Origin: Bacillota bacterium
Lineage (GTDB): Bacteria > Bacillota > Clostridia > Oscillospirales > Ruminococcaceae
DNA: 9,914 nt
Direction of reading: 5' to 3'
Assembly: GCA_023431215.1 (NCBI GenBank)
Contig: JAEYXR010000022.1
Location: 1 to 9,914 of the forward strand
The notes under the pieces are model-generated. The model made no database searches. It had not been told where the DNA came from and worked only from the letters and a program-made list of their open reading frames with translations. Of the stretch, positions 4,918-9,914 are shown piece after piece. The position numbers and the translations under genes are program-made. How positions within the stretch are numbered: the first letter of the stretch is position 1; each line of letters begins with the position of its first letter.

Positions 4918-5856
4918 ATGGATATCATTGTCATCACAGGCGCCATTGAGCTGGGGCTCATTTATTCCCTTATGGCGCTGGGGCTGTTTACATCCTACAG
5001 AATTTTAAATGTAGCCGACCTTACCGTAGACGGAAGCTTTACCACAGGATGTGCCGTTTCGGCCATCTGTGCAGTTTCCGGCCATCCTGTTTTGGGCCTT
5101 GTGCTGGCAATCCCTGCCGGAGCCGCCGCCGGCTTTATTACCTCACTACTGCAAACCAAACTGAAGGTTCAGCCCATTTTGGCAGGTATTCTTACCATGA
5201 CCTTTTTGTACTCGGTAAACCTGCGAATTATGCAGGGCAAATCTACCATCTCCCTGTTGGGTAAGCCCACGGTATTTTCTCTTAGCTCCGGTTTGCTGCC
5301 CAAGGACATGAGCCGTTTTGCCAAATATCCGGTCATTCTTCTGGTGGTGGCGTTGGCAGCCCTTGTACTATGGCTGTTTTTACAAACCAAAACAGGTCTT
5401 TCGGTGCGCGCCACCGGTGATAATGTGGATATGGTCCGTTCTTCCTCTATTAACCCCGATGTTACCAATGCCATAGGGCTGTGTATTGCCAACGGCTTGG
5501 TTGCCCTTTCCGGCGCTCTTTTGGCCCAATACCAGCAATTTTCCGATATCAGCATCGGTATTGGTATGGTTGTCATCGGCCTTGCTTCGCTAATTATCGG
5601 CGAGGTATTGGTTGGTAGAAGCAGACTTGGACGCCATATCCTTGCGGTAATCGTAGGGTCTATGGTGTATCGTCTAATGATTGCACTTGCCCTGCAATCC
5701 ACCTCTGCCGCTTCCGACCTTAAAGCTATTTCCGCCATTATTGTAGCAGTGGCCATCTCCTACCCCGCCATACGGGAGCTGCTGACCACCCATAGGCTTC
5801 GCCGCAGCGGCAAAGCCGCGCTCAACCAAAACAAGGAGGGCAGCACCCATGCTTGA
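4918..5856 (+). CDS. trpY: ABC transporter permease, TrpY-like (LivH/BPD_transp_2 type)
   Basis: A 312-aa integral membrane permease of the BPD_transp_2 superfamily, in the branch that pairs with ABC_sub_bind proteins. About eight to nine hydrophobic segments are visible. The family signature R-I-L-N-V-A-D-L-T-V-D-G-S-F is at residues 28-41, and the C-terminal half has G-L-A-S-L-I-I-G-E followed by a cytoplasmic loop, the usual ATPase contact region. The ATG at 4918 is chosen because GGAGG precedes it by eight bases; an in-frame TTG at 4876 would start inside the hairpin at 4855-4877. The gene overlaps the ATPase gene by eight bases, showing translational coupling. With the binding protein it would carry the substrate, probably tryptophan, across the membrane. 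Confidence 0.88.
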   Translation: MDIIVITGAIELGLIYSLMALGLFTSYRILNVADLTVDGSFTTGCAVSAICAVSGHPVLGLVLAIPAGAAAGFITSLLQTKLKVQPILAGILTMTFLYSVNLRIMQGKSTISLLGKPTVFSLSSGLLPKDMSRFAKYPVILLVVALAALVLWLFLQTKTGLSVRATGDNVDMVRSSSINPDVTNAIGLCIANGLVALSGALLAQYQQFSDISIGIGMVVIGLASLIIGEVLVGRSRLGRHILAVIVGSMVYRLMIALALQSTSAASDLKAISAIIVAVAISYPAIRELLTTHRLRRSGKAALNQNKEGSTHA

Positions 5857-6649
5857 TGTTAAAAACCTAAGCAAAACCTTCAGCCCCGGTACGGTAAACC
5901 AGCGTACCGCACTGCAAAACCTTACCCTTCATCTAAACAGCGGAGACTTTTTAACTATCATCGGCAGCAACGGAGCAGGCAAATCCACCCTGTTCAATGC
6001 CATCAGCGGTGTATTTCTTCCCGATAGCGGCAGCATTGCCCTAGACGGCAAAGATATTACCTTTGCAAAAGAGCACAGGCGCGCCACTGCCATCGGACGT
6101 ATTTTTCAGGACACCAACAAGGGCACAGCACCCAACATGACCATTGAAGAAAACCTAGCGTTGGCGTATCTGCGCAGCAGCGGCAAACGCAGTTTACTGG
6201 GCATTACACAGGCAGACCGTCGGCTGTTTCGGGAGCAGCTTTCTCTGCTGGATTTAGGTCTGGAGAATCGCCTTACCACCAAGGTAGGGCTGCTCAGTGG
6301 GGGACAACGCCAGGCTGTTGCATTGTTAATGTGCACCCTTGTCACTCCACGGTTGCTGCTTCTGGATGAGCATACTGCAGCCCTGGATCCTGCCACCGCA
6401 GAAAAGGTATTGGCCATCACCAAAAACATAGTCCAAGAAAAAAACATTACCTGCATGATGATTACCCACAATATTTCCTCCGCTTTGCAGCTGGGCAACC
6501 GCACCATTATGATGGACGACGGACATATTGTGCTGGACTTAACAGGAGAAGATAGAGCAGCCATGACAGTACCCAGGCTGCTGGAGGTATTTAAAGCAAA
6601 AGCTGCAAAGGATTTTGATAACGACAGGATGTTGCTTCAAGCCATGTAG
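5849..6649 (+). CDS. trpZ: ABC transporter ATP-binding protein, TrpZ-like
   Basis: A 266-aa ABC ATPase with all catalytic motifs: Walker A GSNGAGKST (39-47), Q-loop Gln87 in R-I-F-Q-D, signature LSGGQ (149-153), Walker B LLLLDE (169-174) with catalytic Glu174, D-loop A-A-L-D (177-180) and switch His207 in I-T-H-N. The D-E-H-T-A-A-L-D form of Walker B/D-loop is characteristic of ATPases partnering this permease type. AAGGAGGG lies within the permease gene eight bases before the ATG, and the start overlaps the permease stop by eight bases. It energises import by the binding-protein and permease pair. A 16-bp hairpin terminator follows about 60 bases after its stop, so the operon ends here. Confidence 0.9.
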   Translation: MLDVKNLSKTFSPGTVNQRTALQNLTLHLNSGDFLTIIGSNGAGKSTLFNAISGVFLPDSGSIALDGKDITFAKEHRRATAIGRIFQDTNKGTAPNMTIEENLALAYLRSSGKRSLLGITQADRRLFREQLSLLDLGLENRLTTKVGLLSGGQRQAVALLMCTLVTPRLLLLDEHTAALDPATAEKVLAITKNIVQEKNITCMMITHNISSALQLGNRTIMMDDGHIVLDLTGEDRAAMTVPRLLEVFKAKAAKDFDNDRMLLQAM

Positions 6650-6706
6650 CAGATGGTGAGCGCATATCTTTCGACAGTACCTTGGCTTCTATTATCAACA
6701 AACAAC

Positions 6707-6747
6707 AAAGCAGAGTGTGGAAAACTTCCATACTCTGCTTTTGTTTA
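6707..6747. terminator. bidirectional terminator between convergent operons
   Basis: AAAGCAGAGTGTGGAA (6707-6722) and TTCCATACTCTGCTTT (6726-6741) form a 16-bp stem with one G-U pair and an AAC loop. The plus-strand tail is TTGTTTA and the minus-strand tail is TTTGTTGTTTG. It ends both the transporter operon from the left and the lipoprotein gene from the right; the stop codon of the latter (6745-6747) lies inside the tail. Confidence 0.92.
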
Positions 6748-7464
6748 CTTATGATTCTTTGACAAAACCGTCACGTTGGAAAACACCGTTAAAATATCTT
6801 CTTCTTTGCTTTGTGCGGGAAATGTGCAAACTAAAGTGCACATATAGCTTCCCTTTTTATACAGTGCATACCACTGTGCAATACCGTATTCTTCTACCAA
6901 AGCTTTCATCACAGTAAACTCTTTGTCCGCAATGGTAAGGGTAACTAAGTCCTGTTCCATGGTGTAGGCCATTTCGGTAAGGTTTTTTAGCTGCTGGGCA
7001 ACAATATTGGCATAGGTTTCTTCTGTAATGGTGGAGCCTCCCATAATGCCCGAAAAATTATCCACCATCATGATAAGATTGATGCCCTCACCCAGGTTGG
7101 TTGCTCCCATTTCTGTAAAGCTTGCACCTGTTTCAAAAGCTTTTTCTGCCTGAGCACGCAGCTCCTCATTCAAAAGCGCTCCGCCTTTCTCCGTCACCAC
7201 GCCCAGCTCCTCGGCTGTTGCCGCCAGCCAGTTTTGAGGCAGCGTAAATGCAATGTTCCAAAACTCACTTTCAAACCGACTATCGGTTACCCATGTGCCC
7301 GGAGCATATTCTGCCTCCGGTTCCTCCTGGGGCTGGTTTTCAGGCTGGGAGCTTTCTTGGGACACGTCTTGGGGAACAGATGATGCCCCTATGTCTGTAC
7401 CGCAGCCTACAAGGGCAGAAAGTGCAAGTACACAAAGCAATATTGCCAACTGCCATCTTTTCAT
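6745..7464 (-). CDS. small lipoprotein of unknown function
   Basis: A 239-aa predicted lipoprotein. Residues 1-20 are a signal peptide with the lipobox L-V-G-C, so Cys21 would be lipidated and the protein anchored on the outer face of the membrane. A Ser/Gln/Glu/Pro-rich linker covers about 28-52. The remaining domain of about 185 residues opens G-T-W-V-T-D-S-R-F-E-S-E-F-W-N-I-A-F-T-L-P, a pattern I associate with clostridial secreted proteins of unknown role. It contains a G-I-N-L-I-M-M-V-D-N-F segment and ends in a strand-rich part. No catalytic motif is recognised. The ATG is preceded by GAGGATG at seven bases. It lies 124 bp downstream of the DUF3169 gene on the same strand with no clear terminator between them, so it may be partly cotranscribed with that pair; a weak promoter of its own is also possible. 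Confidence 0.8.
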   Translation of the reverse strand: MKRWQLAILLCVLALSALVGCGTDIGASSVPQDVSQESSQPENQPQEEPEAEYAPGTWVTDSRFESEFWNIAFTLPQNWLAATAEELGVVTEKGGALLNEELRAQAEKAFETGASFTEMGATNLGEGINLIMMVDNFSGIMGGSTITEETYANIVAQQLKNLTEMAYTMEQDLVTLTIADKEFTVMKALVEEYGIAQWYALYKKGSYMCTLVCTFPAQSKEEDILTVFSNVTVLSKNHK

Positions 7465-7516
7465 GTATACATCCTCGTTTCAAACCTTATTTAAGTAATT
7501 TAGATGGTACACCAAA

Positions 7517-7545
7517 AGTTTAGCATCGGTTTACAAAAAACTCAA
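7517..7545 (-). promoter_or_regulatory. weak candidate promoter of the lipoprotein gene
   Basis: On the minus strand -35 TTGAGT (plus 7540-7545), a 17-bp spacer and -10 TAAACT (plus 7517-7522) match consensus at four of six positions each. The site lies within an inverted repeat, GGTTTACAAA (7528-7537) with TTTGTAGACC (7549-7558), which has one mismatch and could be an operator. Confidence 0.35.
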
Positions 7546-7588
7546 TGTTTTGTAGACCTGTTTTTTGACAAACTTTGCCCCTGTTTCT

Positions 7589-8338
7589 TTATTTTTTTCT
7601 GCCTGACATGGCATATACCATATATCCTACGCTATGAGCAAGCCATATAACGGTGATAAAAATCATGGGTATTACTCCCATATTTAAATACATAGCTCCC
7701 AGTGCAGCCACAACCCACAGCCCTATGATAACAAAGCGCAGCAGCTGAAAGGTCTTGTAGGCAGCCGCATGGATGATTGCACGTTCTGCCTCATCGCAGC
7801 TTTTCATCCAGTCTTTTTCAAATCCAATTTCCAGCGGGTCACCTTGTTTTTCGGGCTGGCAGCGTTTGGTAAGCCCAACGCTGTAAATCTCATATCCCAC
7901 GCAAAAGGTCATGGTGAGAATGAACAACCCCAAACAGCCTAGTAGCTCGCCGTTTTCCATCAGCTCACCCATACTAAGACTGATGCCGTAAATGCCAAAG
8001 GATAAGATCATATTGATGCAGTTGATGAGCATCCCCACTGACAGAAGCTTGCTGCCCTCGTCCTCACCCTCTTCATCGGGATTTTGAGCAAAGGCAAGCA
8101 TTTTTGCTTTTGACTTACGGTACAGTACAAAGGCTGTTCCGGCCATTATCAGCCACAGAATGCCCCATGCAGGCAGCAAAATCTGTGCGATGCCACTCAT
8201 CAGCCGTTGTGACAGGTTACTAATGTCTTTTCCTGCCCAAAGCAGAAAACCGCCCAATACTGCCCCAAAGATGGCAGATACAAGTATAATAAGTGCAAAC
8301 TGGATTTTGGAGTTAAGCTTTTTCTTCGTGGATTTCAT
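7589..8338 (-). CDS. DUF3169-family membrane protein
   Basis: A 249-aa protein with six predicted membrane segments at roughly 12-35, 50-73, 95-120, 128-152, 200-218 and 220-243. The cytoplasmic linker at 153-199 contains the K-R-C-Q-P-E-K-Q-G-D-P-L and W-M-K-S-C-D-E-A-E-R segments that I recognise as DUF3169 (PF11368 type). The biochemical function of the family is unknown. The ATG at 8338 is chosen because AGGAGG lies seven bases upstream, and it overlaps the stop of the upstream XRE gene as ATGA, so the two are translationally coupled. This XRE plus DUF3169 pair is a recurring arrangement in Firmicutes, which suggests that the membrane protein modulates or is controlled by the regulator; that link is inference. 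Confidence 0.85.
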   Translation of the reverse strand: MKSTKKKLNSKIQFALIILVSAIFGAVLGGFLLWAGKDISNLSQRLMSGIAQILLPAWGILWLIMAGTAFVLYRKSKAKMLAFAQNPDEEGEDEGSKLLSVGMLINCINMILSFGIYGISLSMGELMENGELLGCLGLFILTMTFCVGYEIYSVGLTKRCQPEKQGDPLEIGFEKDWMKSCDEAERAIIHAAAYKTFQLLRFVIIGLWVVAALGAMYLNMGVIPMIFITVIWLAHSVGYMVYAMSGRKK

Positions 8339-8547
8339 TGTGAATCCTCCTCTGTATAAGTAAACAAGTCTTCTACTGTGGTGGAGCAAATTTTAGCCAG
8401 CTTAAGCGCCAGCGTAACCGAAGGGGAATAATCTCCCCGTTCTATCAAACTGATGGTTTGGCGGGATACCCCTGCCAGCTCCCCCAGCTGTGCCTGATTG
8501 ATGCCAAGCCTTGCCCGGTATTCTTTTAAATGATTTTCTAACGCCAC
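8335..8547 (-). CDS. XRE-family helix-turn-helix regulator
   Basis: A 70-aa single-domain regulator of the compact Cro/C1 type found beside membrane-protein genes. The DNA-binding unit spans residues 3-62; the helix-turn-helix is N17-Q-A-Q-L-G-E-L-A-G-V-S28-R-Q-T-I-S-L-I-E-R-G38, followed by the family-typical D-Y-S-P-S-V-T-L-A-L-K-L-A. I place the start at the GTG at 8547, which AAGGTGA precedes closely; a TTG at 8568 (77 aa) is possible but lacks a ribosome binding site. It shares ATGA with the DUF3169 gene. Its promoter is embedded in repeated TTGTCA/TGACAA half-sites, so autoregulation is likely. Confidence 0.88.
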   Translation of the reverse strand: MALENHLKEYRARLGINQAQLGELAGVSRQTISLIERGDYSPSVTLALKLAKICSTTVEDLFTYTEEDSQ

Positions 8548-8575
8548 AAGTTCACCTTCTATTCGCAATATATAT

Positions 8576-8636
8576 TTGTCATTTTGACAACTTTATTTGT
8601 CATATATATCATATCATTGACAATTAAAGTTGTCAA
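8576..8636. repeat. operator-like cluster of TTGTCA/TGACAA half-sites
   Basis: Five copies occur in 61 bp: TTGTCA at 8576-8581, TGACAA at 8585-8590, TTGTCA at 8597-8602, TGACAA at 8618-8623 and TTGTCA at 8630-8635. They form two perfect inverted repeats, TTGTCA-TTT-TGACAA (8576-8590) and TTGACAA-N6-TTGTCAA (8617-8636). The second covers the -35 region and the first lies just downstream of the predicted transcription start, so bound XRE protein could block initiation and elongation. Confidence 0.7.
8608..8636 (-). promoter_or_regulatory. consensus promoter of the XRE-DUF3169 operon
   Basis: On the minus strand a perfect -35 TTGACA (plus 8631-8636), a 17-bp spacer and -10 TATGAT (plus 8608-8613) predict a start near 8601, about 54 bases before the GTG start codon. 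This is one of the strongest promoters in the window, as expected for one held by a repressor. Confidence 0.85.
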
Positions 8637-8665
8637 TACTTATTACAGCAATAAAAATAATCATC

Positions 8666-8708
8666 AAAAAAACCCTGCCTCCAGCATAGCCGGTGCAGGG
8701 TTTCTTTG
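8666..8708 (-). terminator. terminator of the 142-aa protein gene (leftward)
   Basis: AAACCCTGC (8670-8678) and GCAGGGTTT (8695-8703) form a 9-bp stem. On the minus strand it is followed by a run of seven Ts, partly in the stem. It is about 100 bases downstream of the 8805 stop and separates that gene from the XRE promoter. The plus-strand tail TTTCTTTG is weaker. Confidence 0.8.
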
Positions 8709-8804
8709 TACCTGTTAAAATAATAATAGCAGCATTTTATTGTGGTGTACCAAAATATTTATGATGGTGCTAAAAGTGTAAACTGTAGGTTGGGTGATAT
8801 GCCT

Positions 8805-9233
8805 TTATAAATAACTTTTCATCAGCTCAATGTTGCTGCGCTGAATATTGACAAATTCATCTGCAAGCTGGCGTACCTCGGGAGAAATTACAGAAGAGGA
8901 GTTTAACTCTGTGGTCATTTGGGTTATGCCCATGGTGTTGCCCTGAATCACTATTTCGGCTATATGGGAAGAGCTTTGGTCCAATAAGGTATTCATTTGT
9001 ATCCCTGTCCATATGCCCATTTTACTCATGATTTCTTGTTCTTGGCATTCCACCCCGCGCCCCTGCAGCATTTGCTGGGCACGGTCTGAAATATCCTTCA
9101 GTCTAGAATTATAGCTCATTAACTCGGCCGTTACATGGCTGTCGGTGCTTTTGGGCAGAATAGTCTGTATAGAGTACAGGCCGGTGCCCGCATTTTCATA
9201 AATCCTTTGCAGCATTTGCGTATCCTGAAGCAT
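8805..9233 (-). CDS. small helical protein of unknown function, possibly four-helix bundle
   Basis: A 142-aa soluble protein without signal peptide or membrane segment. The sequence is strongly alpha-helical, with segments separated near residues 27-32, 58-64 and 110-118, which fits a four-helix bundle. Conserved-looking stretches are K-M-G-I-W-T-G-I-Q-M-N-T-L-L-D, S-S-S-H-I-A-E-I-V-I-Q-G-N-T-M-G-I-T-Q-M-T and the C-terminal A-D-E-F-V-N-I-Q-R-S-N-I-E-L-M-K-S-Y-L. I associate this pattern with uncharacterised proteins of Clostridia; there is no clear ExxH pair, so a ferritin-type metal site cannot be claimed. GAGGG precedes the ATG by eight bases. It is a single-gene unit with its own terminator and no clear sigma-A promoter. 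Confidence 0.78.
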   Translation of the reverse strand: MLQDTQMLQRIYENAGTGLYSIQTILPKSTDSHVTAELMSYNSRLKDISDRAQQMLQGRGVECQEQEIMSKMGIWTGIQMNTLLDQSSSHIAEIVIQGNTMGITQMTTELNSSSVISPEVRQLADEFVNIQRSNIELMKSYL

Positions 9234-9301
9234 GCTGTATCCCTCACTTTACTAGAATCATTTTTTGGGCGCTGCGAGAAATTAGAAACATAATTTTTTT
9301 C

Positions 9302-9324
9302 GCATACACTCCTATTTAGTATGC
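9302..9324. repeat. inverted repeat upstream of the 142-aa protein gene
   Basis: GCATAC (9302-9307) and GTATGC (9319-9324) are perfect 6-bp arms with an 11-bp spacer, about 70 to 90 bases before the start codon at 9233. The spacing is near two helical turns, as expected for a dimeric regulator site, but the arms are short and chance is possible. Confidence 0.4.
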
Positions 9325-9412
9325 CATAATTGTATGAAATCACGCTAAAATCCTTATAAAAAAAGAATTTGTTAGCGCTTCGATTATTTCTCTCATTTTT
9401 TTCTAAAAAGTG

Positions 9413-9441
9413 TTGACAATAAGACATGCTTATGATAAAAT
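9413..9441 (+). promoter_or_regulatory. promoter of the tRNA operon
   Basis: A perfect -35 TTGACA (9413-9418), an exact 17-bp spacer and -10 TAAAAT (9436-9441) predict a start near 9448, about 25 bases before the mature tRNA-Asp. Confidence 0.9.
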
Positions 9442-9472
9442 AACATTCGTCGCTTGGGGCAGACAAAAGTAA

Positions 9473-9549
9473 GGCCCGGTAGTTCAGCTGGTTAGAACGC
9501 TAGCCTGTCACGCTAGAGGTCGTGGGTTCGAGCCCCATCCGGGTCGCCA
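9473..9549 (+). tRNA. tRNA-Asp(GTC)
   Basis: A 77-nt cloverleaf. The acceptor stem is GGCCCGG with CCGGGTC, the anticodon stem is CTAGC/GCTAG, and the anticodon GTC is at 9507-9509. The T arm has TTCGAGC. The discriminator is G, the known Asp identity base, followed by encoded CCA. It is the first gene of a three-tRNA operon. Confidence 0.98.
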
Positions 9550-9567
9550 ATTTTTCCCTTGCGATAT

Positions 9568-9643
<76 letters not shown>

Positions 9644-9648
9644 TTTAT

Positions 9649-9724
9649 GCGGGTTTAGCTCATCTGGTAGAGCGCCACCTTGCCAAGGTGGAGGTAGCGA
9701 GTTCGAGCCTCGTAACCCGCTCCA
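9649..9724 (+). tRNA. tRNA-Gly(GCC)
   Basis: A 76-nt cloverleaf. The acceptor stem is GCGGGTT with AACCCGC. The anticodon stem is CACCT/AGGTG with GCC at 9682-9684, the T loop is TTCGAGC, the discriminator is T (U) as usual for tRNA-Gly, and CCA is encoded. It is the last gene of the operon, only five bases after tRNA-Phe. Confidence 0.98.
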
Positions 9725-9725
9725 T

Positions 9726-9754
9726 AAAAAGACATCCTACGGGATGTCTTTTTT
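9726..9754 (+). terminator. terminator of the tRNA operon
   Basis: GACATCC (9731-9737) and GGATGTC (9742-9748) with a TACG loop, extended by flanking A and T runs, end in TTTTTTG. It begins right after the tRNA-Gly CCA. The A-run on the left would give a minus-strand T-tract as well. Confidence 0.93.
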
Positions 9755-9914
9755 GTTTACCGCCCATTTCTTCGAACTGCTACCTCCATCTGCACCAAGC
9801 CTCCATTATTATCAGTGAAACAGATGGGCATAGTATATCACGGTATGCCGCATGGGGTTAAAATCGAAAAATCAGCCCAAGCCAGTATCTTATGATAAAT
9901 AGCGCAGGGTACCC
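9755..9914. other. right-edge stretch with no recognisable gene
   Basis: I see no tRNA, no ORF with a ribosome binding site, and no convincing promoter. One inverted repeat, GGCATA (9827-9832) with TATGCC (9844-9849) and an 11-bp spacer, is present. Two minus-strand frames stay open from the right edge for only 18 and 24 codons, too short to tell whether a gene ends here. Confidence 0.5.

Noticed and set aside
8576..8636. CRISPR-like repeat array
   Set aside because: The repeated units are 6 to 7 bases, alternate in orientation and have unequal short gaps, which fits operators and not CRISPR repeats and spacers.
7505..8752. TGGTACACCA (7505-7514) and its reverse complement TGGTGTACCA (8743-8752) as a repeat pair
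   Set aside because: Ten-base inverted matches are expected by chance several times in a window this size, and neither sits at a promoter-like position.
9317..9323. Sigma-G type promoter (CATACTA on the minus strand) for the 142-aa protein gene
   Set aside because: No matching -35 element lies at 17-18 bp, so the 7-base match alone is not enough.

Overview
The window looks like a chromosomal segment from a low-to-mid GC Firmicute, most likely a Clostridia gut-type anaerobe; an Oscillospiraceae/Ruminococcaceae-like source is my inference. The reasons are an AGGAGG-type ribosome binding site before almost every gene, consensus sigma-A promoters, a T-box leader, intrinsic terminators with strong T-tracts, and tRNA genes with encoded CCA ends. 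I see no transposase, integrase, phage gene or CRISPR array.

Layout, left to right. The left edge carries an rRNA-type promoter and leader running leftwards out of the window. Facing away from it is a tRNA-Arg(CCG) gene with its own promoter and terminator. Next comes a FabG-like short-chain dehydrogenase (+), with a TetR-type palindrome over its promoter and a strong terminator. A leftward pair follows: a YfcD/IPP-isomerase-like Nudix hydrolase and a signal-peptide plus four-helix membrane protein of unknown function.

Divergent from the Nudix gene is the best-defined system in the window. A sigma-A promoter, a complete T-box riboswitch with a UGG (Trp) specifier, and a second, degenerate T-box-like core lie in an unusually long leader. 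They precede a three-gene ABC transporter: lipoprotein binding protein, LivH-like permease and ATPase. The Trp specifier and the family identities point to the predicted tryptophan importer TrpXYZ. When uncharged tRNA-Trp accumulates, the T-box would let transcription reach the transporter. A perfect GC-rich hairpin separates the binding-protein gene from the permease, and a 16-bp bidirectional terminator closes the operon.

Further right, leftward genes encode a small lipoprotein, a DUF3169-type six-helix membrane protein, and an XRE repressor-like regulator translationally coupled to it. The regulator's promoter sits in a cluster of five TTGTCA/TGACAA half-sites, a likely autoregulatory operator. 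Then comes a leftward 142-aa, probably all-helical protein of unknown function. The right end is a rightward tRNA operon, Asp(GTC)-Phe(GAA)-Gly(GCC), with a consensus promoter and terminator. The last 160 bases show nothing I can call as a gene.

Most of the window is ordinary core and accessory Firmicute content. The points most worth a second look are the tandem (complete plus decayed) T-box leader of the transporter, the operator cluster of the XRE-DUF3169 pair, and the SDR with an Asn-to-Asp change in its catalytic tetrad.
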